The notes under the pieces: generated by a model | Told to the model about the DNA's origin: nothing | What the model saw: the letters and a program-made list of their open reading frames with translations, nothing else | The model's database searches: none | Made by a program: the position numbers and the translations under genes | Part shown: positions 1-8,772 of the stretch, one piece after another | Numbering within the stretch: position 1 is the stretch's first letter | How the letters are laid out: every line of letters begins with the position of its first letter | NCBI GenBank assembly: GCA_913047695.1 | Contig: CAJWUI010000003.1 | Location: 124,001-188,000 of the forward strand | DNA: 64,000 nt | Direction of reading: 5' to 3' | DNA from: an uncultured Bacteroidota bacterium | GTDB lineage: Bacteria; Bacteroidota; Bacteroidia; Flavobacteriales; Flavobacteriaceae

Positions 1-462
1 AGTAAAATTTGAAACACCAAACTCTTTTACTTTACCTTCTCTCTGTAGTTTTGTAATTATATCATTAATAATCTTTTCATCAATCAATGGGCTTGGCCTG
101 TGAAGCAAAAGAAGATCAAGGTATTCTGTATTTAGATTTTTCAGGGAGTTATCAACACTAGCTTGGATGTGAGAAGTAGTATAATCATAGTGTTTAACTT
201 GAACTGGCCGGGCTTCACATGGAATTTGTATACCACATTTAGTGATAAATTGGACATTTTCTCTAGGCAAAGAACTCTTTTTAAAAGCTTCTCCAAAACT
301 TTTCTCTGTAGTATATCCCCCATAGATATCAGCGTGGTCAAATGTATGAATTCCGGTATCAACTGCTTGTTCAATTAACTTTTGCATTTGGGGTATTGAA
401 AGTTTCTTACCCCAATCTCCCCAACTCATGGTTCCACAAATTATTCTTGAAAAGGGTTTCAT
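1..462 (-). CDS. Aldo/keto reductase, YdhF-like (partial, 5' part only)
   Basis: The first 154 residues are present and the gene continues beyond the left edge of the window. Aldo/keto reductases are soluble TIM-barrel enzymes that reduce carbonyls with NADPH. Visible family marks are the N-terminal CGTMSWG strand, the catalytic Asp/Tyr region FDHADIYGGYTTE (about residues 42-54), a catalytic Lys in ITKCGI, and a catalytic His in LLLLHRPSP, followed by GVSNF at the edge. The DHADIYG and TKCG forms resemble E. coli YdhF more than the classic AKR groups. The ATG at 460-462 fits the usual N-terminus. The gene is divergent from the Bat operon. The substrate cannot be told from sequence. Confidence 0.9.
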   Translation of the reverse strand, partial: MKPFSRIICGTMSWGDWGKKLSIPQMQKLIEQAVDTGIHTFDHADIYGGYTTEKSFGEAFKKSSLPRENVQFITKCGIQIPCEARPVQVKHYDYTTSHIQASVDNSLKNLNTEYLDLLLLHRPSPLIDEKIINDIITKLQREGKVKEFGVSNFT

Positions 463-547
463 GAGAATATCAATTGATTAATTTTAACACCTAAATTAGC
501 AACAATATAGATCTAAGCTTGATGATGTCTACTCAATTTTTAACCAA

Positions 548-578
548 TTGTTAACAACTAAGTGGTAATTTATTTTTG
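548..578 (+). promoter_or_regulatory. Promoter of the Bat operon (TTG-N20-TATTTTTG)
   Basis: TTG at 548-550, a 20-base spacer, and TATTTTTG at 571-578 match the Bacteroidetes -33/-7 consensus (TTG / TAnnTTTG). Transcription would begin near 585, about 30 bases before the ATG at 615. The -7 box covers a possible TTG start at 576, which argues against translation from there. Confidence 0.65.
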
Positions 579-614
579 AATTTTGTTGTCCAAAAAAAAT
601 ATTATACAAAATCT

Positions 615-1622
615 ATGAAAGAAACTAATGATTTAAATATTGACATAAAGTCAATTAATGAGAAAATTGAAAAAGAAAGTTCTTTTATTGATCTTCTTAC
701 TTTAGAAATAAATAAAATAATTGTTGGCCAAAAGAGTATGGTTGAAAGTCTTTTAATTGGGCTTTTAGGAAAAGGACACATTTTACTTGAAGGAGTTCCA
801 GGGCTCGCTAAAACTCTTGCGATAAACACTCTAAGTCAAGCGGTGAAAGGAAGTTTTAGCAGAATTCAGTTTACACCGGATTTACTTCCTGCCGATGTAA
901 TTGGAACAATGATTTACAATATCAAAGAAAATGATTTTTCTATTAAAAAAGGTCCCATTTTTGCCAACTTTGTTCTTGCAGATGAGATAAATAGAGCCCC
1001 AGCTAAAGTTCAATCTGCTTTACTTGAAGCAATGCAAGAAAAACAGGTAACAATTGGGGATACAAGTTTCAAGCTGCAAGCTCCTTTTTTGGTTATGGCT
1101 ACTCAAAATCCCGTAGAACAGGAAGGTACCTATCCTCTTCCAGAAGCCCAAGTCGATCGATTCATGCTTAAAGCTGTAATTGACTACCCTAAGCTTAACG
1201 AGGAGCAGCTTATTATGCGAACTAATCTAAATAGTTCCACTAATAAAATAAAACCTGTAATTACTACTAAGCAAATTATATCTGCCCAAGAAACTGTTCA
1301 TGAAGTTTATATGGATGAAAAAATTGAAAATTATATTCTTAACTTAATATTTGCTACGCGCTATCCGGAAAACTATAAACTAGAATCACTAAAGCCTATG
1401 ATTAGTTTTGGCGCCTCTCCCAGAGGGAGTATAAATCTTGCGACTGCATCAAAATGTTACGCTTTTCTAAAGCATAGAGGTTATGTTATTCCTGAAGATG
1501 TAAGGGCGGTCATTTACGATGTACTCAGACACCGAATAGGACTAACCTATGAGGCGGAAGCAGAAAATATTACCTCAGAAGAAATAATAACGCAAATTAT
1601 TAATGAGGTAGAGGTTCCATAA
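615..1622 (+). CDS. moxR: MoxR-family AAA+ ATPase (Bat operon)
   Basis: A 335-residue AAA+ ATPase of the MoxR family, cytoplasmic chaperone-like enzymes that act with VWA-domain partners. Visible motifs are Walker A in LEGVPGLAKTLA, Walker B in FVLADEINRAPAK, a sensor-1 segment in VMATQNPVEQEGTYPLPEAQ, and sensor 2/lid near SFGASPRGSINLA. The ATG at 615 is chosen over an in-frame TTG at 576 because 576 lies inside the promoter -7 box and related proteins start near this ATG. It is the first gene of an eight-gene collinear operon with a DUF58 protein and BatA-E, the standard arrangement in Bacteroidetes. It probably assembles or remodels the downstream VWA complex (inference from family). Confidence 0.95.
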   Translation: MKETNDLNIDIKSINEKIEKESSFIDLLTLEINKIIVGQKSMVESLLIGLLGKGHILLEGVPGLAKTLAINTLSQAVKGSFSRIQFTPDLLPADVIGTMIYNIKENDFSIKKGPIFANFVLADEINRAPAKVQSALLEAMQEKQVTIGDTSFKLQAPFLVMATQNPVEQEGTYPLPEAQVDRFMLKAVIDYPKLNEEQLIMRTNLNSSTNKIKPVITTKQIISAQETVHEVYMDEKIENYILNLIFATRYPENYKLESLKPMISFGASPRGSINLATASKCYAFLKHRGYVIPEDVRAVIYDVLRHRIGLTYEAEAENITSEEIITQIINEVEVP

Positions 1623-1658
1623 GAAAGATTGACTTGATTTTAACTGATACAGCAGGTG

Positions 1659-2525
1659 ATGGATACAAAAGCCCTATTGAAAAAAGTTCGTAAAATTGAA
1701 ATCAAAACCCGCCGGTTAAGTGATAATATTTTTGGAGGGGAATATCAATCAACTTTTAAAGGACGTGGAATGACTTTCAGTGAAGTTAGGCAGTATCAAT
1801 ATGGAGATGATGTAAGAGCAATCGATTGGAATGTAACAGCACGTTACAATGAGCCTTTTATAAAAGTTTTTGAAGAAGAACGAGAACTAACTATGATGCT
1901 GGTTGTAGATGTTAGTGGCTCGGAATCTTTTGGTACAAAGACTCAATTTAAAAGAGAAATTCTAACTGAGATTGCTGCAACCCTTGCTTTTTCCGCACTT
2001 CAAAATAATGATAAAGTAGGGTTACTATTATTTTCTGATAATGTGGAACTTTTTATCCCACCAAAAAAGGGTAAATCACATATCTTAAGGATTATTAGGG
2101 AATTATTAGAGTTTCAACCACAAAGCACTAAAACAGACATAGCGACAACTTTTGAATACCTTTCAGGCGTTTTAAAGAAAAAAGCCATTGTATTTGTTCT
2201 TTCAGATTTTATGGATGAAGGTTATGAAAAGACCTTGCGCATTGTGGCAAAAAAACATGATTTAACTGGAATTAGAGTTTTTGATCCCATCGAAGCAGTC
2301 TTACCAAATTTAGGAATAGTTCCAATGCAAGATGCTGAAACAAAAACTGTACGATGGATAAACACATTTTCTAAATCAACACGAAAAATATATGCAGATG
2401 AATATCGAGAAAAAGTAAAAAAATACGAGGAACTATTTAGTAAAAACGGTGCGGGACAACTAAGTTGTGGTGTTGAAGAAAGTTATGTAAAGAAGTTATT
2501 GGGGTATTTTAAAACTCGTATTTAA
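1659..2525 (+). CDS. DUF58 domain protein (VWA-like), Bat operon
   Basis: 288 residues. The DUF58 signature lies near residues 30-60 (GRGMTFSEVRQYQYGDD, then AIDWNVTARYNEPFIK). A VWA-like core follows, with a metal-binding-type DVSGSESFGT strand and a later FVLSDFMDEGYE. No membrane segment is seen, so it is probably cytoplasmic. The ATG at 1659 is preferred to the GTG at 1656 directly before it. DUF58 proteins nearly always follow MoxR and are taken to be its partner; the biochemical role is unknown. Its stop is immediately followed by the ATG of the next gene. Confidence 0.9.
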   Translation: MDTKALLKKVRKIEIKTRRLSDNIFGGEYQSTFKGRGMTFSEVRQYQYGDDVRAIDWNVTARYNEPFIKVFEEERELTMMLVVDVSGSESFGTKTQFKREILTEIAATLAFSALQNNDKVGLLLFSDNVELFIPPKKGKSHILRIIRELLEFQPQSTKTDIATTFEYLSGVLKKKAIVFVLSDFMDEGYEKTLRIVAKKHDLTGIRVFDPIEAVLPNLGIVPMQDAETKTVRWINTFSKSTRKIYADEYREKVKKYEELFSKNGAGQLSCGVEESYVKKLLGYFKTRI

Positions 2526-4148
2526 ATGTTTAAAAAAACAATTGTTTTTTTTGGAATATCTTTTATTTGTATTGCTCAAAAAAGTGAAAATTTAACTGTA
2601 TCAGTAGATTCTACAGTTGTAAAAATAGGCGAACAAATAAATTATTTTCTTCAAGTAAAAGCAGATACTAGCGCTCAAGTTGTTTTTCCTGAACAATCCT
2701 CGTTTGCACCTTTTGAGCTATTAGAGTCAAGCCCTGTAGATACTTTTAAAACTTCTGATCACTATTTATACACTAAAAAATATTCACTAATTCAATTTGA
2801 TTCTGGAGATTTTTATATTCCACAACAACAAGTATTAATTAATGGGTTCTCAAAAATTTCCGAATTAATTCCAGTTAGAGTGAATACCATAAAAGTGGAC
2901 ACTCTAAAACAAAAACTTTATGATATAAAACCCTTAGAGGAGGTACAAAAGAATTATGAAGAATTGATTGCCCAAATTCTTTGGGGAATTGTATTCATAA
3001 TTTTTCTAATAGGAATATTTTACACATACTTATTTAAAAGAAGGCGAAAAGAATTAAAAGAAATGGAGCTTCCACCTTTTGAAAGAGCTATCGAGCAACT
3101 TAGAGCTCTTGAAAATGAGAATTTAAATAAACAAGAAGAGTATAAAAGATATTATTCAAGATTAATTGAGGTTGTAAGAGTATATCTTCAAGAAGATGCA
3201 AAAATAGACGCGCTTGAAAGTACTTCAGATGAACTTTTAGCAAAACTGGAAATTAAAAAAGATGCTGGAACTCTTGATTTGGATAGAAAAATACTTTTGA
3301 GTCTACGTGAGGTTTTACAAAATGCTGATTTGGTAAAATTTGCTAAATCTATGCCAGAATATCGTATAGCAAATGAGGACAGAAAAGTAGTTGAGACTGT
3401 AGTAATTGAAACTAAAGAAGCTTTACCAGAACCTACTGAAGAAGAACTTAAAGAAAAAGCAGCCTATAAAGAATATTTAGCAAAAAAACGCAGAAAAGAA
3501 CAGTGGATTTGGGGTTTTTCTGGGGTTGGTATTTTAGCATCGTTTATACTTGTTTTAAGCATGCTTGTTTACGGCTATTATCCTGTCCGAGATACTATTT
3601 TGTTATATCCAACTAAAGGACTTTATAGTGGTCAATGGATTTCAAGTCAATATGGTACCCCTCCACTGAAAATTGAGACACCAGAGGTTCTTGAGCGTTT
3701 TTCAAGAGAAGAAAAAAATATTGAACAATTCGGATTAGGAACTTTTGACAGTCCGTTCTATGTCGATTTACTATTTGATTTCAAATCTAGAAATTCTCAA
3801 AAACCTCAGTCTAGTAATTTAGATCCTAAGCAAGCTGACCTAGAAAAGGGACAAGCTTTGGTAAATTTGATAATTTCAGGTTTTGAATCCAAAGGGGCTG
3901 TAAATATTCTAATAAAAAATGATGCAGTAGAACTCCCTTCTGGTCTATCGGTAGCTAAAGTTTTTGGAACTTTAGATTATCCCAAAAAAGGATTATCAGA
4001 TCGGATTAGATGTTCATTTAATGCATTACTATTTACTTTTGAGGAGGGCACAATTATCCTTACAATGATGTATGAAAAAGAAGATCGTTATGCTCCAAGA
4101 ATAGAACAGCGTATTATTAATAGTATAGAATTGATAAAAGAGTTATAA
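2526..4148 (+). CDS. BatD-like membrane protein of the Bat operon
   Basis: 540 residues. A signal peptide (about 1-17) leads into a beta-rich periplasmic region, a transmembrane helix near residues 150-170 (QILWGIVFIIFLIGIFYTY), a charged helical cytoplasmic part, a second transmembrane helix near 328-350, and a C-terminal domain of about 190 residues. The beta domain plus helix plus helical region resembles BatD/DUF4381 proteins, so the operon has two BatD-like proteins. The C-terminal domain I do not recognise. The gene starts right after the DUF58 stop and ends two bases before batA, so translational coupling is likely. Function is unknown beyond membership of the Bat complex. Confidence 0.8.
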   Translation: MFKKTIVFFGISFICIAQKSENLTVSVDSTVVKIGEQINYFLQVKADTSAQVVFPEQSSFAPFELLESSPVDTFKTSDHYLYTKKYSLIQFDSGDFYIPQQQVLINGFSKISELIPVRVNTIKVDTLKQKLYDIKPLEEVQKNYEELIAQILWGIVFIIFLIGIFYTYLFKRRRKELKEMELPPFERAIEQLRALENENLNKQEEYKRYYSRLIEVVRVYLQEDAKIDALESTSDELLAKLEIKKDAGTLDLDRKILLSLREVLQNADLVKFAKSMPEYRIANEDRKVVETVVIETKEALPEPTEEELKEKAAYKEYLAKKRRKEQWIWGFSGVGILASFILVLSMLVYGYYPVRDTILLYPTKGLYSGQWISSQYGTPPLKIETPEVLERFSREEKNIEQFGLGTFDSPFYVDLLFDFKSRNSQKPQSSNLDPKQADLEKGQALVNLIISGFESKGAVNILIKNDAVELPSGLSVAKVFGTLDYPKKGLSDRIRCSFNALLFTFEEGTIILTMMYEKEDRYAPRIEQRIINSIELIKEL

Positions 4149-4150
4149 GA

Positions 4151-5155
4151 ATGATTGAAGGAATTTATTTTGCAAACCCTACTTATCTATGGCTACTTTT
4201 AATTATTCCTATTATGGTTGTATGGAATATTTTAACCTGGAAAAAAAACCAACCAATATTAAAAATGCCTAGTCTTGTAAATTTTAAGACGGGTTCTTCC
4301 TTTTTGGCAAAACTCTATCCATTGCTTTATGTATTTCGTTTATTTGCAATTGGTTTGATTATTTTGTCAATTGCCAGACCTCAAACAGTTGATGTTTCAA
4401 CAAGGACAAAAACTAATAAAGGAATTGATATTGTAATGGCTATAGATGTTTCATCAAGTATGCTAGCACAAGATTTGAAACCAAACCGGTTAGTTGCTTT
4501 GAAAAGAGTTGCTGGAGAATTCATTGAAGACCGAAGGTCTGATAGAATAGGACTTGTTGTATATGCTGGTGAAAGTTATACAAAAACTCCAATTACAAGT
4601 GATAAGAGTATAGTAAAATCATCTCTAGGCGAAATAAATTTCCAAGGTCTTATAGAAGATGGAACGGCAATTGGAATGGGTCTTGCGACCTCAGTTAATC
4701 GATTAAAAGATAGCAAAGCCAAAAGTAAAATCATTATTTTACTGACGGACGGTGTAAATAACTCAGGATTTATTGATCCTAAAATTGCTACAGAGTTGGC
4801 AGTAGAGTTTGGAATTAAAACTTATACGATTGGTCTTGGAAGTAATGGTACAGCGTTAGCACCAGTTGGAATTCTTCCAAACGGAAAATTCAAATACGGA
4901 CTTACCAAAGTAGAGATAGATGAAGTTTTATTAAAAGAAATTTCACAAAAGACAGGAGGCATATATTTTAGAGCAACTGATAATCAAAAACTTGAAGAAA
5001 TTTATGATGAAATCAATAAGTTAGAGAAAACAGAGATTGAAGAATTTAAATATTATAATTACGAAGAAAAGTATCGCTCTCTTATATTATTAGCTCTAGC
5101 TTTAATTGTTTCTGAGTGGATACTTAGAAGTACTGTTTTTAAAAGTTTTATTTAA
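4151..5155 (+). CDS. batA: BatA, membrane VWA-domain protein
   Basis: 334 residues. Two N-terminal transmembrane segments (about 11-29 and 55-76) precede a von Willebrand factor A domain with an intact metal-ion-dependent adhesion site, IDVSSSM, with Asp near residue 99, and a second acidic strand LLTDGVNNSG. A last transmembrane helix lies near the C-terminus (LILLALALIVSEWIL). The VWA domain should face the periplasm or cytoplasm between the helices and bind Mg2+ and a protein partner. Bacteroides BatA is linked to aerotolerance in older work. The stop codon TAA shares its last A with the ATG of batB. Confidence 0.93.
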   Translation: MIEGIYFANPTYLWLLLIIPIMVVWNILTWKKNQPILKMPSLVNFKTGSSFLAKLYPLLYVFRLFAIGLIILSIARPQTVDVSTRTKTNKGIDIVMAIDVSSSMLAQDLKPNRLVALKRVAGEFIEDRRSDRIGLVVYAGESYTKTPITSDKSIVKSSLGEINFQGLIEDGTAIGMGLATSVNRLKDSKAKSKIIILLTDGVNNSGFIDPKIATELAVEFGIKTYTIGLGSNGTALAPVGILPNGKFKYGLTKVEIDEVLLKEISQKTGGIYFRATDNQKLEEIYDEINKLEKTEIEEFKYYNYEEKYRSLILLALALIVSEWILRSTVFKSFI

Positions 5156-6195
5156 TGTATCAAATAGACGTATTCCAATATATTTATCTTCTGTTTATCT
5201 TGCCGTTGTTATGGGTAACTTACGCTTTATTAGTTCGCTGGAAAAGAAAAACTCAGAATAGTTTTGCAAGACCAGAATTATTGGAACTGTTAAGTCCAAA
5301 TCGTTCTAAATTTAAACCAACTTTTAAAATTATTCTTTTAAGCATCTCAATTATTTCATTAGTATTTGGATTAATGAATCCTAAAATAGGCACACAACTT
5401 GAGACTGTTAAAAGGGAAGGAGTAGATATAGTTTTTGCGATGGATGTATCTAGAAGCATGTTAGCAGAGGATATTGCACCAAATCGAATTGAAAAGTCAA
5501 AGCGTTTAGTATCGGCTATTATTAATCAATTAGCTAGCGACAGAGTTGGAATTATTGCTTATGCTGCTCAAGCAGTACCTCAATTACCTATTACAACAGA
5601 TTATGCTGCTGCAAAAATGTTTTTACAGGCCTTAAATACAGATATGCTCTCCTCACAGGGAACCGCTCTAGACAGTGCAATTGATCTTGCGGGAACTTTT
5701 TTTGATGATGAAGATCAAACCAATCGAGTAATCTTTTTAATATCTGATGGAGAGGACCATTCTGAAGAGGCATCAAATGCTGCATCAAGAGCTGCCAAAT
5801 TAGGGATCAAAATTTTCACTTTTGGTGTAGGAACAGAAAGCGGAGCTCCCATTCCATTAAAAAGAAATGGCATTATAGAGTCGTATAAGAAAGATTCTGA
5901 TGGAGAAGTTGTAATAACAAAATTAAATCAAAATATTTTGCAGAATATTGCTGCGAGTACAGGGGGGACTTACCAAGATGGTAATAATACACAAAATGTT
6001 TTAGATTTTGTTTCAGAGCAATTAAAAGCGATGGACAAAAAAGAGTTTGAGGCTAAAAAATTTGTAAGCTTTAAAGATCGTTTTCAAGCTTTTTTAATAG
6101 CTGCTTTAATTTTTCTTTTAATCGACCTATTTTTGTTTGAAACTAAAACAAAGTGGGTTCAAAAACTGAACTTATTTAATGAAAATGAAAATTAA
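5155..6195 (+). CDS. batB: BatB, membrane VWA-domain protein
   Basis: 346 residues, a paralogue of the preceding BatA with the same plan: N-terminal helix, second helix near 57-75, VWA domain with FAMDVSRSML (MIDAS Asp near residue 97) and FLISDGEDHSEEA, and a C-terminal helix AFLIAALIFLLIDLFLF. Start overlaps the batA stop by one base and its own end overlaps batC by 17 bases, so batA-B-C are probably translated in a coupled manner. BatA and BatB are expected to form a heteromeric membrane VWA assembly (inference). Confidence 0.93.
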   Translation: MYQIDVFQYIYLLFILPLLWVTYALLVRWKRKTQNSFARPELLELLSPNRSKFKPTFKIILLSISIISLVFGLMNPKIGTQLETVKREGVDIVFAMDVSRSMLAEDIAPNRIEKSKRLVSAIINQLASDRVGIIAYAAQAVPQLPITTDYAAAKMFLQALNTDMLSSQGTALDSAIDLAGTFFDDEDQTNRVIFLISDGEDHSEEASNAASRAAKLGIKIFTFGVGTESGAPIPLKRNGIIESYKKDSDGEVVITKLNQNILQNIAASTGGTYQDGNNTQNVLDFVSEQLKAMDKKEFEAKKFVSFKDRFQAFLIAALIFLLIDLFLFETKTKWVQKLNLFNENEN

Positions 6196-6994
6196 CTTAT
6201 TTTACTTTTTTGTATTGATAACATTCAAATTTGGAATTTCTCAAACGGGAGAAGTTACTAACCATATTTATGAAGGAAATAAAAAAGCGAAAACAGAAGC
6301 CTATGTAGAGGCTGAGAAATCTTATAGGAAAGCAATTTCCTTAGAACCAGAAAAACCTGAAGCTTTATATAATCTTGGGAATACACATTTTTTAGATGAA
6401 AAATATGATGAAGCTTCACAACGATTTTTCCAGTCTCAGAAGTTTGCAAAAACTAAAGAATCAAAGCATCGTGCGTTCCATAATATGGGGAATGTGTATA
6501 TGCAAAAAAAAGAATATCAAAATGCAGTTGAAGCATATAAAAATGCATTGAGAAATGATCCCTCGGATGAAGAAACAAGGTATAATTACGCTCTTGCCAA
6601 GGAGCTTCTGGAGAAAGATAAACCTCCAGAAGAACAAGAGCCAGATCAAGACAAAAAAGATCAAGAAAAAAAAGAGGATCAAAATGAAAAAGAAGAAGAC
6701 AAGGGGAATCAAGATCAGAAGAATGAGGACCAAAAAAATGATGGAGATGATGGGGAAGAATCTAATAAAGAAAATGAACCTAAAAATGAAGGAGATCAAA
6801 AAAAAAATAAAAACCAGGATCAAAAACAGGAAAAACCTGAAGACAAAAAACAGATGCCAAGACAAGGACAACTTTCTCCTCAACAGGTACAGAGCTTGTT
6901 AGAGGCAATGAATAACCAAGAGGAAAAAGTTCAGGACAAAATAAACGCAAAAAAATTAAAAGGAGTTCCCATAAAAGGGGAAAAAGATTGGTAA
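6179..6994 (+). CDS. batC: BatC, exported TPR protein with acidic/lysine-rich tail
   Basis: 271 residues. A signal peptide (about 1-21) is followed by tetratricopeptide repeats between roughly residues 28 and 130, with typical pairs such as ALYNLGNTHFLDEKYDEA and AFHNMGNVYMQKKEYQNA. Residues about 140-220 are low complexity, rich in Asp, Glu, Lys, Gln and Asn. A second ATG at 6185 is an equally good start. The tail is encoded by purine-rich DNA that creates long but spurious reading frames on both strands and contains a run of ten A at 6798-6807. BatC probably scaffolds the periplasmic side of the Bat complex. Confidence 0.88.
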   Translation: MKMKINLFYFFVLITFKFGISQTGEVTNHIYEGNKKAKTEAYVEAEKSYRKAISLEPEKPEALYNLGNTHFLDEKYDEASQRFFQSQKFAKTKESKHRAFHNMGNVYMQKKEYQNAVEAYKNALRNDPSDEETRYNYALAKELLEKDKPPEEQEPDQDKKDQEKKEDQNEKEEDKGNQDQKNEDQKNDGDDGEESNKENEPKNEGDQKKNKNQDQKQEKPEDKKQMPRQGQLSPQQVQSLLEAMNNQEEKVQDKINAKKLKGVPIKGEKDW

Positions 6995-6996
6995 AT

Positions 6997-8772
6997 ATGT
7001 CGTTTAAGTTCTCAGTCCGATATTTATTGTGCTTTCTATTGGGGTTTAATTTCCTAATGGAGGCACAAGTAACTTTTGAAGCTAAAGTTAGTAAGAGGAG
7101 ATTGGGTCTTAATGAAAGGTTAAGAGTTGATTTTGAAATGAATGAAAATGGAGATAATTTCAATCCACCGTCTTTTTCAAATTTTCAAGTTGTAAGTGGT
7201 CCACAACAAGCTGTAAGTCGTTCTTGGGTTAATGGGGTTCAAAGTTTTTCAAAAACATACACTTACTTTTTAACTCCGAAAATCAAGGGCAAAGTGACTA
7301 TAGGCCAGGCTATCGTTACTATTGGGGGCGAGATATATAAAACAACTCCAGTTGAAATTGAAGTAACCAACTCAGTCAAAAAGCCAAATGATCCAAATAA
7401 TGTTGACAATATTGTAGATGGGAATATTCATCTTGTAGCAGAAGTTTCCAAATCAGCTCCCTATCTAAATGAGGGAATAACAGTAATTTATAAGCTCTAT
7501 TTTAGAAACCCTATTTCGGTTTCAGATGTTTCAGAAATAGAGTCACCCTCGTATGGTGACTTTTGGAGTCATCTAATTAAAATTGGAAGAGCGGAAATCA
7601 ACATGCGTGGCTCATATAAGGGGGAACCTTACAATGAGGTGATTTGGAGAAAAGCGGTTTTGTATCCGCAAAAAACAGGAAAGTTAGTTCTTGAGCCGCT
7701 AACTTTAAATCTTAGTTTGAGTATACCCAGTAATAGGCGAGATCTATTTGGAAGACGCATTATGACTCAGACTCAAAAAACAATTACAACTGGAGAAAAA
7801 GTTATAGCAGTAAAAGACCTACCACAAAATAATAAACCTGAAAATTTTTCTGGGGCAGTAGGGCAATTTGATTTTGATGTGATATTAAATAAAGATTTGT
7901 TGAAAGCTTCAGAATCATTTCAGGCAAAAATAAAAGTTAAGGGAAAAGGTAATTTAAAGCTTTTCAATCTTCCTACCATTAATGTTCCAAATACTCTGGA
8001 AGTTTATGAACCAGAGCACGATGAAAAAGTTAAAATTACAATATCTGGTATGCAGGGAACTATTGAAGATAATTATACAATTGTTCCACAATTTCAAGGT
8101 AAATATCCCATACCGCCAATTCAATTTTCATATTTTGATCCAAAATCTAAATCATATAAAATATTAAAATCTCAAAATCTGATAGTTGATGTTTTTGAAG
8201 GACCAACAGCAGTAAGCACAAATCGGAACTCAAAATCAATAGCCCCTAAAACTTCTATTCCAATGGCAGATAACGCTTTCCGATATATTAAATTGGAGAC
8301 TAAATTTGAGTCAATTGACAAGAAATCACTATGGAGGAGTAAATTTTTTTGGACTTTAGTTATATTTCCATTTTTTATTTTATCAGTATCTTTTTTATTA
8401 AAACGCATTTTTTATGGGAGGAATGAAGATGTCACAAAACAGAAACAAAGGCGGGCTGAACAGCTAACAAAAAAATATTTGAGTTCAGCAAAAAAATATT
8501 TTGATGATCAAGCTCAATTTTACGAAGTTTTAGAAAGGGCACTTCATAATTATCTAAAAGCAAAGCTTAAAATTGAAACGACAGAGCTTAGTAAATCAAA
8601 AATTAAAAACTTATTACATCTAAAAAATGTTGACGAAAAAACAGCATCAGAATATGTAGAAGTTATTGAAAGTTGTGAAAGAGCAAGGTATTCTCCGGAG
8701 TCTCTTGTAAACATTAAGGATGATTTCAAAAATGCAAGTAATTTAATTGGAAAAATCGATAGGCAGATATGA
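6997..8772 (+). CDS. batD: BatD, oxygen-tolerance-type membrane protein
   Basis: 591 residues of the BatD family. It has a signal peptide (about 1-23, ending MEAQ), a long beta-rich periplasmic part, a single transmembrane helix near residues 452-471 (FFWTLVIFPFFILSVSFLLK), and a cytoplasmic helical tail. The ATG at 6997 is preferred to the in-frame TTG at 6988, which overlaps the end of batC. The end overlaps batE by the ATGA arrangement. Its relation to the BatD-like protein earlier in the operon suggests duplication of this architecture. Molecular function is unknown. Confidence 0.9.
   Translation: MSFKFSVRYLLCFLLGFNFLMEAQVTFEAKVSKRRLGLNERLRVDFEMNENGDNFNPPSFSNFQVVSGPQQAVSRSWVNGVQSFSKTYTYFLTPKIKGKVTIGQAIVTIGGEIYKTTPVEIEVTNSVKKPNDPNNVDNIVDGNIHLVAEVSKSAPYLNEGITVIYKLYFRNPISVSDVSEIESPSYGDFWSHLIKIGRAEINMRGSYKGEPYNEVIWRKAVLYPQKTGKLVLEPLTLNLSLSIPSNRRDLFGRRIMTQTQKTITTGEKVIAVKDLPQNNKPENFSGAVGQFDFDVILNKDLLKASESFQAKIKVKGKGNLKLFNLPTINVPNTLEVYEPEHDEKVKITISGMQGTIEDNYTIVPQFQGKYPIPPIQFSYFDPKSKSYKILKSQNLIVDVFEGPTAVSTNRNSKSIAPKTSIPMADNAFRYIKLETKFESIDKKSLWRSKFFWTLVIFPFFILSVSFLLKRIFYGRNEDVTKQKQRRAEQLTKKYLSSAKKYFDDQAQFYEVLERALHNYLKAKLKIETTELSKSKIKNLLHLKNVDEKTASEYVEVIESCERARYSPESLVNIKDDFKNASNLIGKIDRQI

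Noticed and set aside
141-378. Two short open frames (minus 141-374, plus 163-378) at the left edge
   Set aside because: Both are shadows of the aldo/keto reductase, whose frame shows continuous family motifs to the window edge.
6461-6902. Long open frames on both strands (a 140-residue minus frame and a 115-residue plus frame) overlapping batC
   Set aside because: They mirror the A/G-rich low-complexity tail of batC; their products are simple Phe/Ile/Leu or Lys/Met/Ile-rich strings without any domain or start context.
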